Below, piece after piece: positions 14,205-23,186 of a stretch of 44,417 nt of DNA. The notes under the pieces are model-generated. The model did no database searches, was not told where the DNA came from, and was given only the letters and a program-made list of their open reading frames with translations. Position numbers and translations under genes: made by a program. How positions within the stretch are numbered: the first letter of the stretch is position 1; each line of letters starts with the position of its first letter. The stretch comes from Streptomyces niphimycinicus (GTDB lineage Bacteria > Actinomycetota > Actinomycetes > Streptomycetales > Streptomycetaceae), in contig NZ_JAHLEM010000068.1 of NCBI RefSeq assembly GCF_018883605.1, positions 1 through 44,417 of the forward strand. The letters run 5' to 3'.

Positions 14205-16096
14205 CTATCGACGTGTGCCCAGGATCGGCCCACCCTCCCTGCGGCGTACGGCGATCACGGCGGCACGTGGCTGGGCGGCACCCCCGTCCGGCCAATGCGA
14301 GGCGGGGCGCTGCGGGGACGCGTCGGACAGCTCGCCGGGGTGCTGAACCGAGACGAGTACGAAGTCCGGCCCGATCACGGGACCGCAGCACTCCGCGCCG
14401 GTGGGCAAGGTGAGAACCGCTGGACCCGGCCGCGCTCCGGGCCGCTGAGCGGCACCACGTACAAGCCGTCACTCCGGCCGCCCTGGCCTCCCGTGTCGGT
14501 GGCGATCCACAGGCTGCCGTGTGCGTCGAAGGCCAGGTTGTCGGGCGACGAGATGGCGCTGACGCGGCTCTTGTCGAAACCGCCGTAGTACGTCCCCGGA
14601 GACCGGGGGTCGCCGCAGACCAGGAGCAGCCGCCAGCCGAACCGCTCGGCGGTCGGGTCGTCAGCGCGTTCGCACAGCTCCAGGACGTGCCCGTCGCGGT
14701 TCTGGACGCGCGGATTGGCCTCGTCGGGCCCCGGCCGGCCGGTCCGCCCCCGGTGGTCGTTGTTGGTCATGGCGGCGTAAACCCGCCCCGTCACCGGGTG
14801 CGGCTGGACGTCCTCGGGCCGGTCCATCGGGGTTGGACCGGCCCGGTCGGCCGCGATCCGGGTGAAGACGTACACCTCCTCCGCGCTCATGCCGGGCACG
14901 AAGCTGCGGCTGTTGTGCGCGAGCGGGACCCAGATGCCGGAGCCGTCGAACGCGCCGTCGCCGGGCAGCCGCCCCGCCCCGTCGATCTCCTCCGGCGGGC
15001 TGTCACCGCTGAACCGGGCGGCATACAGCGTCCCGGAGTCCAGCAGCCGTTTGTTGTGTGCGCGAGCGGCCGCGTCGTGGCCTTCGCGCATGCGCCCGTC
15101 CGAGACGAACTTGTAGATGTACTCGAAGCGTTCGTCGTCGCCCATGTAGGCCACGACGCGTCCGTCCGGGGCGACCGAGATGTTGGCGCCCTCGTGTTTG
15201 AAGCGGCCCAGCGCCGTGTGCTTCACCGGAACCGAGTCCGGCTCCAGGGGGTCGATCTCTACGATCCAGCCGAAGCGGTGCGCCTCGTGGGGCTCACGGC
15301 CGAGGTCGAACCGGGCGTCGTAGGTCTCCCAGCGGCGCAGTGAAGGTCCCTCGGGGAACCCGTACCGCCTGAGCCCCTCACTGACCAGCGGATCGGTCAC
15401 CCGGTCGGCGTGTGCGAAGGCCATGTGCACGTTCTCCTCGCCGGAGAGCACGGTGCCCCAGGGCGTCGTCCCGCCCGAGCAGTTGGCCATCGTGCCCAGC
15501 ACATGCGTACCGCCGGGGTCGCCCGAGGTGCGCAGCAGCGGTGCCCCCGCTGCGGGGCCGCGCACCTCGAAGGGGGTGGTCAGTGTGATGCGCCGGTTCC
15601 ACCGCCCGTCCACCGCGGCGCGGAGCCTCCCGTCGTCGGGGGACCGCTCCACCAGCACCACGGACATTCCGTACGCCGCCCAGGCAGTGCGCACCTGGGC
15701 CTCGGTGGGGGCGGCGGGGTCCCAGTCGGGGAACATCAGCGGCTCGGTCGCGTACTCGTGGTTGCTGACCAGGAGCCATCGTCCGTCGCCGCGCAGGGGG
15801 ACGATGGCGCAGTAGTCGTTGTTCACCCCGAACTGCAGCGCCTGCGCGGCCTCGGTCTGGCGGTCGAAGTCGAAGGGCGGCGCGCCCGGCAGGACCGGAT
15901 CCCCCCAGCCGATCAGCACCTCGTGCGTGAAGCCCGCGGGGACGGTGACCCGGTCTCCGCTGTCGGGCGGCACAGGATCGAAGCCCCGTCCCGCCGTCTC
16001 CTGCGCGGTCGGACCGACGGCGCCTGCGGGTGTCGGGGCCAGTGGCATCAGTGCGAGGGCGCCGGCGCCGAGTAAGGTCCTGCGAGATAGAGCCAT
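14205..16096 (-). pseudogene. PhoX-family (DUF839) phosphatase, Tat-exported, frameshifted near the 3' end
   Basis: From ATG at 16096 the protein opens with the Tat signal 'MALSRRTLLGAGALAL' and an Ala-rich cleavage region. The PhoX fold follows, with 'GVNNDYCAIVPL', 'NHEYATEPLMFP', 'GTMANCSGGTTPWGTVLSGE' and 'RFKHEGANISVAPDG'. The open frame ends at 14375 after 'RVQRFSPCPPARSAAVP'. In the next frame the conserved C-terminus continues as 'LPTGAECCGPVIGPDFVLV' then 'SVQHPGE', down to a stop at 14205. One base missing near 14411-14414 (a G on the plus strand) explains this; adding it restores about 630 residues. The family hydrolyses phosphate esters outside the cell with Ca2+/Fe3+. The loss may be a real mutation or a sequence error. 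No clear ribosome site or PHO box was seen. Confidence 0.8.
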
Positions 16097-16150
16097 GTGT
16101 AATAGATCGCCAAAGTAGGCATTTCCCGACCTGTTCGGAGCGTCGCGTGC

Positions 16151-16163
16151 GCAAGCGTTTCCA
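16151..16163 (-). promoter_or_regulatory. LacI-family-type operator, proximal copy
   Basis: GCAAGCGTTTCCA. It fits the LacI-family half-palindrome pattern GNAANCGNTTNC and lies 55 bases before the phoX-like ATG. The exact reverse complement occurs about 240 bases upstream (16391-16403). Confidence 0.45.
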
Positions 16164-16390
16164 CATTTGAATCTACAAGTATCGGGAGAGTGGGGGGAAT
16201 TTTGACCGACGGCGAGAAGGGGGAGTTGCGGGGATGGCACGCTCAAGATCCTTTTCTGGGGATGTTCGTCCGGGTGTCGTTGGAAGTATGCATGAGCTGC
16301 CAGTGACTGACAATCATGCGTCTGGAGTAGGCGCGCGAGAGGGGGAAGTAATGCATGCTCGTATATAGAGAGAAGGTTAGTGCGTGTGGC

Positions 16391-16403
16391 TGGAAACGCT
16401 TGC
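16391..16403 (+). promoter_or_regulatory. LacI-family-type operator, distal copy
   Basis: TGGAAACGCTTGC, the exact reverse complement of 16151-16163. A centre-to-centre spacing of about 240 bases would allow DNA looping. No LacI-family regulator is encoded in the window. Confidence 0.4.
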
Positions 16404-17000
16404 TGGTGACGGAGCTGGTGGGGGTGACGAGGGATCGTCCCGGTGTCCATGGCGTCACCCGTTAATCGGTACAGGAAATTCCGGATCGCGTCTGACGCCG
16501 TGATCAGTGCGGCGGCGAAAGGCCCGATTGTGCGACGGAGGAGACCTGGGCAAGGCGGAGGGCGCTGGGCGGACCGGTGGGGCGGTGGCGGGCGGGCGGT
16601 GGCTTGTTCACACGGCTCCGAGTGCCGTGCTGAGAAGCACGATCCGGCCGGGAAGAACGACGGCAACAGCCGCAACGGCACTCGTGCGAAGACTGTGCTG
16701 ACCGACGTCGGCCCGGTCGAGGTGGAGGTGCCCCGGGACACTGCCGGCAGCTTCGAGCCGCAGATCGTCAAGAAGCGGCAGCGCCGCCTGTCCGGCGTGG
16801 ACGAAAGGGTGCTCTCCCTGTCTGCGAAGGGCCTCACCCACGGGGAGATCTCCGCGCACTTGGCCGATGTCTACGGGGCGGAGGTGTCCAAACAGACCAT
16901 CTCCACGATGGCCGACAAGGTGATGGAGGGAATGGCCGAATGGCAGAACCGGCCGCTCGACCGTGTCTATCCGGTTCTGTTCGTGGACGCCATCAACGTC

Positions 17001-17008
17001 AAGATCAG
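17001..17008. repeat. Left target-site duplication of the ISL3 element
   Basis: AAGATCAG, identical to 18708-18715. Removing the element plus one copy joins 'INVKI' to 'RDGQVANRPV' in frame. Confidence 0.93.
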
Positions 17009-17033
17009 GGTTCTGTCGACGATCTTGTGATCC
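17009..17033 (+). repeat. Left terminal inverted repeat of the ISL3 element
   Basis: 25 bases beginning GGTTCTGTCGACGATC; matches the reverse complement of 18683-18707 at every base. Confidence 0.95.
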
Positions 17034-17046
17034 AGTGGGGATGGCG

Positions 17047-18624
17047 TCATCGTGCGAGCAGGACGCGTTTGCGGAGGAGATCGAGGCCGGCACGGCCGAA
17101 CATCTGGCGTTTCAGCATCTTCAGCCGGTTGATGTTGCCTTCAACAGCGCCTGAACTATGCGGCAGGGACAGACCGTTGCGGACGGCGTCGAAGTCGCGG
17201 CGGAGGTTGCGGGCGAAGCCCGCAAGCGGAGCCAGGGTGTCGCGCTCGACGCCGGCGATCCACTCCTCGAGCCGGTCGCCGTGGCGTGCGGTCATCATGA
17301 CGGCGAACTTCCTGACGTGGCCGGTGAGCCGGTCCAGCTCGGAGTCGCGCTCACGCAGGCGGTGCAGCTTGTCGGCATCGCCGTCGCGGAGGTGTTCGGG
17401 ATGCGTCATGATCCAAGAGGTGACCTCGCGGACCGAGGGAGGCTTGGGACCGACGGTGGGTGCGTGTCCGCGCCCGGTGCGGTAGCGCCGCAGATGACGC
17501 TGGACGGCCAACTCGCCTCCGGGATAGCCGAGTTCCTGGATCTCCCGGTGGAGCTGTGCGACATTTCTTATGCCTTCGTTCCAGCGCCGGTGCAGGTAGC
17601 CGACGTACGGGTCGACGACATGAGCCCGCTGCAGGCTCTTGGCGACGACATCATCAGCGGAGCGTGCGTTGACCAGCTTGCGGACGGTGGCCTGGTGCAG
17701 CCCGAGCTTCCGGCCGATCGCCGCCTTCGACATCCCCTGCGCCCACAGCTCGTGGGCGGCGGCATGCTGCTCCCGCAGCCGGGTCACGATCTTCAGCTCC
17801 TTCGACGGCTGCACCACCTCGGGCTCCGCTTCCAGGTGGCCGGGGCCGTCCTCCGCTGCGGCAAGCGGTTCGGCCATGCGGGAGCGGTGGGCGTCAACCG
17901 TCTTCTCGACCGCCTGGCCGAGGTTGGCCCACAAGTGATATCGGTCCGCGACCTGCTGGGCCTGCGGCGCACCGACCCGCGCGCCCTCCCCGTAGCCACT
18001 GGAGCGGTCCCGGCAGATGACCTTCACCCCGGGATGGCCTTGGAGCCAGGCGGCCAGGTCCTCACCCTCGCGACCGGCGTAGAGATGCAGCGGCCGGTGG
18101 GTGGCCATGTCGATCAGCATCGTGCCGTAGTGGCGGCCCTTGCGGAAGGCAAAATCGTCGACACCAAGCACCTCAACCTCGCCGATCTCCGGCTCGGGCA
18201 GAGCCCGGACCATCCGCAGCAGCGTGTCCCTGCCCACGGTGATGCCAACCGCGGCCGCCAGGCGGGCCCCGGCCCGGCCGGCCAGCGCCAATCCGATCTG
18301 CATCAACAGCCCACGCAGCAAAGGGGTATAGCGGCCGTGCGGAGTCGTCAGCCCCGCGATCTGCTCGGCGAACGTCACTGCTGCGCAGGCGGGATTCTCA
18401 CAGCGGAAGCGACGTATGTGTAACTCGATCACGACACCGAGACCGCCCACAGCGGCATCACGCAGCTTGCGTACATACCCGCCGTGCACCCGCGACGAGC
18501 TGTGACCGCAATGGCAGGACCCCGTCGTCGACCGCACTCGTGCCCGCAGTACTACCTTGTCCGGCCCTCGCTCGACCTCCTCGATCAGCAGCGCGGACAG
18601 GTACGGAAACAACTCCAGGAGCAC
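17047..18624 (-). CDS. ISL3-family transposase
   Basis: 525 residues, apparently intact. An N-terminal zinc-finger region 'GSCHCGHSSSRVHGGYVRK' and 'RRFRCENPACAAVTFAEQI' is followed by the DDE domain: 'VEVLGVDDFAFRKGRHYGT' (first Asp), 'VKVICRDRSSGYGEG' (second Asp) and 'SSGAVEGNINRLKMLKRQM' (Glu). An HTH segment 'GMSKAAIGRKLGLHQATVRKL' lies in the insertion domain. ATG at 18624 is 59 bases inside the right end. It mobilises only this element. Codon usage is like the host's. Confidence 0.93.
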   Translation of the reverse strand: MLLELFPYLSALLIEEVERGPDKVVLRARVRSTTGSCHCGHSSSRVHGGYVRKLRDAAVGGLGVVIELHIRRFRCENPACAAVTFAEQIAGLTTPHGRYTPLLRGLLMQIGLALAGRAGARLAAAVGITVGRDTLLRMVRALPEPEIGEVEVLGVDDFAFRKGRHYGTMLIDMATHRPLHLYAGREGEDLAAWLQGHPGVKVICRDRSSGYGEGARVGAPQAQQVADRYHLWANLGQAVEKTVDAHRSRMAEPLAAAEDGPGHLEAEPEVVQPSKELKIVTRLREQHAAAHELWAQGMSKAAIGRKLGLHQATVRKLVNARSADDVVAKSLQRAHVVDPYVGYLHRRWNEGIRNVAQLHREIQELGYPGGELAVQRHLRRYRTGRGHAPTVGPKPPSVREVTSWIMTHPEHLRDGDADKLHRLRERDSELDRLTGHVRKFAVMMTARHGDRLEEWIAGVERDTLAPLAGFARNLRRDFDAVRNGLSLPHSSGAVEGNINRLKMLKRQMFGRAGLDLLRKRVLLAR

Positions 18625-18682
18625 ATCACGAGAGCCCCCGATGCATGATCGCGAACAGTCGGCGCAACCCGCTCAACCGTCC

Positions 18683-18707
18683 GGATCACAAGATCGTCGA
18701 CAGAACC
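18683..18707 (-). repeat. Right terminal inverted repeat of the ISL3 element
   Basis: Exact inverted copy of 17009-17033. Confidence 0.95.
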
Positions 18708-18715
18708 AAGATCAG
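18708..18715. repeat. Right target-site duplication of the ISL3 element
   Basis: AAGATCAG, the second copy of the 8-bp target duplication. Confidence 0.93.
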
Positions 18716-18967
18716 GGACGGGCAGGTCGCGAACCGTCCGGTCTACGTCGTGATGGCGGTGACCGCCGAAGGCGCCCGGGACATCCTGGGGATCTGGGCC
18801 GGCGACGGCCGTGCGGGCGCGAAGTACTGGCTGCACGTGTTCACCGAGCTGAAGAACCGCGGCCTGGACGACGTGCTCATGCTCGTCTGCGATGGCCTCA
18901 AGGGCCTGCCCGAGGCGGTGGAGACCGTCTGGCCTCGCACGATTTTTCAGACCTGCGTGGTTCACCG

Positions 18968-19165
18968 GGCGTGCAGATGAATAACACGCCGATTCCGGTT
19001 CTGGGATCCGCTGTGTGGTAGCGCGCGCTGGACCTGCGCAAACCGCGATGGCGCCCTTGCGTCCGTGGCGCGGCGCTCACGCGTCTGCCGAGCGGCCCCG
19101 TGCAGGTCAGCGGCCCGCTTACCGCATTTGAGGGGTCGGCAAGCGGAACCGGCGTGTTGTTTCGA
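18968..19165. mobile_element. MITE-like ~200-bp insert in the IS256 remnant
   Basis: Separates 'TCVVH' from 'HLLRNSFRYAAR', which are adjacent in intact IS256 transposases. The two ends are imperfect inverted repeats: GAATAACACGCCGATTCC near the left and GGAACCGGCGTGTTGTTTC near the right. Flanks GTTCACC and GTCCACC may be a 7-base target duplication with one mismatch. No open frame resembles a transposase, so it would be non-autonomous. Exact ends are uncertain by several bases. Confidence 0.55.
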
Positions 19166-19441
19166 GACGCGTCCACCTCCTGCGCAACAGCTTCCGTTAC
19201 GCGGCCCGCCAGGACTGGGACAAGGTCGCCAAAGCCCTCAAGCCCGTATACACCGCACCCGGTGAAGACGCAGCGACGGAGCGGTTCGGGGAGTTCCAGG
19301 AAGCCTGGGGCCGGAAGTATCCAGCGATCATCAAGCTGTGGGAGAACGCCTGGGCCGAGTTCGTTCCCTTCCTCTCCTTCGACGTCGAGATCCGGAAGGT
19401 TCATCTGCTCGACGAACGCGATTGAGTCCGTGAACGCCCGC

Positions 19442-19576
19442 CGGGGCCCGAAAAGGGGGACCCGCAGTCCCGGCCTCGGACGCTCCCGAGGCGGCCTGAC
19501 CAGCAAAATCCACCTGGCCTGCGACGGTGCCGGCCGCCCGCTCGCCCTCACCCGCACGGGCGGCAACACCAACGCC
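19442..19576 (+). pseudogene. IS5-family transposase fragment
   Basis: About 45 codons reading 'GLGRSRGGLTSKIHLACDG' and 'AGRPLALTRTGGN', the well-known 'GxSRGGLTSKIHLA...GRPL' block of IS5-family transposases. It is fused directly to the end of the IS256 remnant and lacks both the start and the C-terminal DDE half. Dead fragment. Confidence 0.75.
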
Positions 19577-19674
19577 TGGGAAATCCCTGGAAACGGCGGT
19601 GCAACCCTGAGGCGGCGTCACGGGTCCTGGTGGGTGTACATGAGGTAAACGCTCATCAACGAGCAGGAGGATCT

Positions 19675-21129
19675 GTGCGCTCCCGTTCCCTCACCACCGT
19701 CGTGCGCTGCGCGACAGTGGCGGCACTTGTGACCACCCCCGCTTTACTCGCCCTGCCCTCGGCGGGGGCCGCCGAGGCCCGCACCGCCGCGGCCGCCGCC
19801 CCCAAGGTCGACTTCAACAAGGACGGACGCGCCGACCTCGCCGTCTCCGCCCCCGCCGGCACGGTGGGCGGCAAGGCCAAGGCGGGCTATGTCGCCGTGG
19901 TCTACGGCTCCGCCTCCGGCGCGGACACCGCCCACCGCCAGGTCATCAGCCAGGCCACCGAGGGCGTCCCTGGTGCCCCCACCGCCTCGGCGTACTTCGG
20001 GGCCCGTACGGTCGCCCGCGACCTGGACGGCGACGGCTACACCGATCTGGCGGTCCAGGCCGGTGACTCCCCGGCCATCACGGTCCTGTGGGGTTCGGCG
20101 AACGGCCTGACCGGTGGCACCAAGCTGCCCGCCGGCAACGGCGACCACTGGGGCTCCAGCGACATCGTGGGCGGTGACTTCAACGGCGACGGCAAGGCCG
20201 ACCTGGTCGACGTGGTCACCGTCGACGAGGGCTCGGAGGACGAGAAGACCGGCCTGCGCGTCCGTCTCGGCCCGTTCACCCGCGACGGCAAGGAGGCGGG
20301 CAGCTCCTTCTCCGACACCGGCAGGTTCGACGGGCCGACCAGTCTGACCGCGGGCGACATCACCGGCGACGGCAAGGATGACCTCGTCTCCACCCACGCC
20401 TTCGAGGAGATGTCCCAGTCCAGCCTGTTCTTCAAGGGGGACGACAAGGGCCTGTCGCCGAAGGTCAAGGACCTCACCGACGCCGCCTCCGCGACCATCG
20501 GCGACGTCGACAACGACGGCCACGGCGATCTGGTGCTGCGCACGGTCCCGGGGAACGTCGTCGAGAACCTGCCGTACGACCACGGCACCCTGAAGGTCCT
20601 CTACGGCACCGCCTCGGGGCCGAGCACCACCCGCACCACCACCATCGACCAGAACACCGCGGGCGTCCCCGGCGTCAACGAGGACGGCGACCAGTTCGGC
20701 TACTCGCTCAGCTCCGGCGACGTCAACGGCGACGGCTACGCGGACATCGCCGTCGGCATCCCGTACGAGGCCCTTGAGGCCGGCCAGAAGGAAGCGGGCA
20801 GCGTCGTCCAGCTCTACGGCGGCCGGAGCGGGCTGTCCGGCACCGGAGCCCAGGCGTTCACCCAGGACACCGCCGGTGTCCCCGGTGCCGCCGAGGCGGG
20901 CGACCACTTCGGTATGGCGGTCCGGCTCGCCGACACCGACGGCGACGGCAAGGACGACCTGGCGGTGGGTGCCCCCGACGAGGACGGCGCCCAGTCCACC
21001 AGCGGTGCGGCATGGGTGCTGCGCGGCCAGTCCGGCGGCCTCACCACGAGTGGCGTCGTCTCCTTCGGGCCCGACTCCCTCGGGGCGCCGGAGGCCGGTG
21101 CGGCCCTGGGCGCGGCATTCCAGAAGTAA
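19675..21129 (+). CDS. Secreted FG-GAP repeat protein
   Basis: 484 residues. GTG at 19675 has AGGAGG five bases upstream; the longer frame would include IS remnant sequence. A Sec signal 'TTVVRCATVAALVTTPALLA' is followed by at least seven FG-GAP repeats with Ca2+-binding DxDGDGxxDL cores, e.g. 'DFNKDGRADLAVSAPAG', 'DLDGDGYTDLAVQ', 'DVNGDGYADIAVGIPY' and 'DTDGDGKDDLAVGAPDEDG'. These build an integrin-alpha-like beta-propeller. No catalytic domain. Codon 24, in the signal peptide, is TTA (19744-19746), so expression may depend on bldA and thus on development. It lies directly downstream of IS debris and 94 bases before the endoglycoceramidase-like gene. Confidence 0.88.
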   Translation: MRSRSLTTVVRCATVAALVTTPALLALPSAGAAEARTAAAAAPKVDFNKDGRADLAVSAPAGTVGGKAKAGYVAVVYGSASGADTAHRQVISQATEGVPGAPTASAYFGARTVARDLDGDGYTDLAVQAGDSPAITVLWGSANGLTGGTKLPAGNGDHWGSSDIVGGDFNGDGKADLVDVVTVDEGSEDEKTGLRVRLGPFTRDGKEAGSSFSDTGRFDGPTSLTAGDITGDGKDDLVSTHAFEEMSQSSLFFKGDDKGLSPKVKDLTDAASATIGDVDNDGHGDLVLRTVPGNVVENLPYDHGTLKVLYGTASGPSTTRTTTIDQNTAGVPGVNEDGDQFGYSLSSGDVNGDGYADIAVGIPYEALEAGQKEAGSVVQLYGGRSGLSGTGAQAFTQDTAGVPGAAEAGDHFGMAVRLADTDGDGKDDLAVGAPDEDGAQSTSGAAWVLRGQSGGLTTSGVVSFGPDSLGAPEAGAALGAAFQK

Positions 21130-21223
21130 CCGGATTCCGTCGGTATCCGCACCACCACAGGGCCGAACTTCGCTCTGTGCACAACTAGTTGACGATCCCT
21201 CAGATCTACTGGACGGTAGGTCC

Positions 21224-23170
21224 ATGCCGACTCAAAAGACGCGAGGGATACGGATCGGCCGCCCCCGACCGGGTCGCACCCGGTTGCTCGGGGTGGCCGC
21301 TGCGTTGCTGGCGGCGGCCGCGGTTCCGGGCACTTCGGCGGCCGCGGCCGAGGCGCCCTGGTTCGACGGCCGGGCGGCGGACCAGGTGACCGTGGACGGC
21401 ACCCGGTTCGCCGACGGACACGGCCGCGAGGTCGTGCTGCGCGGCTTCAATGTGTCCGGCGAGACCAAACTGGAGGAGAACGGCGGGCTCCCGTTCGCCT
21501 CCACCGCCGACGCCAGGACATCCGCCGCCGCCATGCGGACCCTGACCGGGGCCAACGCGGTGCGCTTCCTGCTGTCCTGGGCCCACGCCGAGCCCGAGCC
21601 CGGCCAGGTGGACACCGGCTATCTGGAGAAGGCCACCGCGCAGATGAAGGCGTTCCTGGACGCCGGAATCCGGGTCTTCCCCGACTTCCACCAGGACCTG
21701 TACTCCGGCCGTCTCTTCGACAAGGGCAGTTGGTACAGCGGCGACGGCGCGCCGAAATGGGTCATCGAGGCGGGCGGATACCCCAAGGAGTCCTGCGGCA
21801 TCTGCGTCCACTGGGGCCAGAACATCACCCAGAACCAGGCGGTCACAGGCGCCACCCGGGACTTCTGGCGCAACCGCGCCCTGACCACCGGCGCGGGCAC
21901 CGTCCGCGTCCAGGACGCCTTCCTGGCCACCGCCGAGGCGACCATGACCTACCTCGCCCGGCACCTCACCGACGACCAGTTCACCCGCGTCGTCGGCTTC
22001 GACCCGCTCAACGAGCCGTACGCGGGCGCGTACGACGACGGGCAGAACAGCCGCACCTGGGAGAAGAGCGTGCTGTGGCCCTTCTACGAGAAGTTCCGCG
22101 CCCGCATGGACGCGGCGGGCTGGCAGGACAAGCCCGCCTTCGTGGAGCCCAATATGTTCTGGAACTCCAACCTGGACTTCCAGCGCCAGGAGGGCGGGCT
22201 CCTCGACGCCGGAAAGCCCGGCCCCGACTATGTCTTCAACACCCACTACTACGACCAGAAGGCCATCTCCGGGATCTTCATGCCCGGCAAGGCGGCCGAC
22301 GGCCAGTACGCGGGCGACTTCGGCGCCCTGCGCGACCGCTCCACCGCCCTGGACCTTCCGGCCGTCATGAGCGAGTTCGGCCATCCGCTGACCGGCTTCA
22401 CCTCCGACAAGGCCCCCACCGTCGGCAAGGGCATGTACCAGGCACTGGACTCCCGGCTCCCCGGCGCCACCTGGTGGACCCGGCCGGCCGCCTCCGGCGC
22501 GGTGCTCTCCTCCACCCAGTGGCAGTGGGACATCTACAGTGGCCGCCACCACGAGGCCATGAACGGCAACACCGGCAAGGTCCTCACCGAGGGCGACGCC
22601 TGGAACGGCGAGGACCTCTCGGCCGTCCGCCTCGACGACTCCGGCAACGCCGGGCTGCGCCAGGACGCCCGGCTGCTCGACCGGCTCTATCCGCGGGCCG
22701 TCGCGGGCCGCACCCTCGCCTTCACCTTCGAGGACCGTGCGCGTGACGGCTCCACCACGCTCAGTTGGAACCGCATCCCCGGCAGCCTGCCGAACGTGGC
22801 CGAGCTGACCGGCTCCGGCCGGTACGGCATGCTGGTGTGGCGCTCCGACGGCGACACCGATGCGCCCACCGAACTGCGGTTGCCCCGCGACTTCGACCCC
22901 GCCCGGACCACCGTCGTCTCCGATCTGGGCACCGTCACCGGGCCGCCCGCGTACACCGCGCACGGCCACACCGCCGACCACCCCATCGCCACCGCCGCGG
23001 AGCCCGGCGGCACCGGCACGCGCCGGCTGGTGCTCTCCGCCCCGGCCGACGCGGGCACCGGCACCGTGCACTACGCGCTGATCGCCGACGGCACCGCCGC
23101 CCCCTCGGCGGAGCTGCGCGCCGCCGCCCAGCGCGAACTTGACGCGTGGGCGGCGGACGCCGGTTTCTGA
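21224..23170 (+). CDS. Secreted GH5 endoglycoceramidase-like glycoside hydrolase
   Basis: 648 residues. The signal peptide is about residues 1-43 with a twin-Arg-like basic start and 'LLGVAAALLAAAAVPG'. The GH5 TIM barrel has 'VVLRGFNVSGETK', 'IRVFPDFHQDLYS', the acid/base in 'GFDPLNEPYAG' (E264) and the nucleophile in 'AVMSEFGHP' (E384). 'WWTRPAASGAVLSSTQWQWD' and a C-terminal beta-sandwich region follow. This is the arrangement of actinobacterial endoglycosylceramidases (Rhodococcus EGC), which cut the glycan from glycosphingolipids. In a soil bacterium a fungal or plant glycolipid is a likely target. ATG at 21224 is preceded by GGTAGG. Confidence 0.85.
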   Translation: MPTQKTRGIRIGRPRPGRTRLLGVAAALLAAAAVPGTSAAAAEAPWFDGRAADQVTVDGTRFADGHGREVVLRGFNVSGETKLEENGGLPFASTADARTSAAAMRTLTGANAVRFLLSWAHAEPEPGQVDTGYLEKATAQMKAFLDAGIRVFPDFHQDLYSGRLFDKGSWYSGDGAPKWVIEAGGYPKESCGICVHWGQNITQNQAVTGATRDFWRNRALTTGAGTVRVQDAFLATAEATMTYLARHLTDDQFTRVVGFDPLNEPYAGAYDDGQNSRTWEKSVLWPFYEKFRARMDAAGWQDKPAFVEPNMFWNSNLDFQRQEGGLLDAGKPGPDYVFNTHYYDQKAISGIFMPGKAADGQYAGDFGALRDRSTALDLPAVMSEFGHPLTGFTSDKAPTVGKGMYQALDSRLPGATWWTRPAASGAVLSSTQWQWDIYSGRHHEAMNGNTGKVLTEGDAWNGEDLSAVRLDDSGNAGLRQDARLLDRLYPRAVAGRTLAFTFEDRARDGSTTLSWNRIPGSLPNVAELTGSGRYGMLVWRSDGDTDAPTELRLPRDFDPARTTVVSDLGTVTGPPAYTAHGHTADHPIATAAEPGGTGTRRLVLSAPADAGTGTVHYALIADGTAAPSAELRAAAQRELDAWAADAGF

Positions 23171-23186
23171 GCCTGTCGGGCGACCG

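Larger units (their letters stand above)
16097..16631. other. Gene-free, comparatively A/T-rich stretch between phoX-like gene and IS256 remnant
   Basis: Holds no gene I can support; reading frames here lack family features and ribosome sites. It contains two copies of a LacI-type operator in opposite orientation (16151-16163 and 16391-16403) and TATATA at about 16362. The first is 55 bases upstream of the phoX-like start. Confidence 0.5.
17009..18707 (-). mobile_element. Complete ISL3-family insertion sequence (1,699 bp)
   Basis: Bounded by perfect 25-bp inverted repeats (17009-17033 and 18683-18707) and flanked by a perfect 8-bp direct repeat AAGATCAG (17001-17008 and 18708-18715), the target size typical of ISL3. 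It carries one full-length transposase. The identical ends and intact gene point to a recent and possibly still mobile insertion into an already old IS256 gene. Confidence 0.95.
16632..19441 (+). pseudogene. IS256-family transposase remnant, broken into three pieces
   Basis: Homology begins at 'EKHDPAGKNDGNSRNG' (16632), so the first ~60 residues are missing. It continues through 'TVLTDVGPVEVEVPRD' and 'RVYPVLFVDAINVKI' to 17008, where an ISL3 element interrupts it. It resumes in frame at 18716 ('RDGQVANRPVYVVMAVTAEG') to 'FQTCVVH' at about 18967, is interrupted again by a ~200-base insert, and resumes at about 19166 with 'HLLRNSFRYAARQDWDKV'. A frameshift near 19400 separates 'FDVEIRKV' from 'ICSTNAIESVNAR', after which an IS5-type sequence begins. 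The catalytic DDE residues are split over the pieces, so it cannot be active. Confidence 0.85.

Noticed and set aside
14086..14472. Minus-strand frame of 128 codons at the phoX 3' end
   Set aside because: Arg/Pro-rich with no motif; the region is explained by the frameshifted phoX tail and non-coding DNA.
16097..16260. PHO box upstream of the phoX-like gene
   Set aside because: I looked for GTTCACC-type 11-base direct repeats and found only weak single matches.
18898..19572. Minus-strand open frame of 224 codons in the IS debris
   Set aside because: It spans IS256, MITE-like and IS5 pieces in antisense and matches no family.
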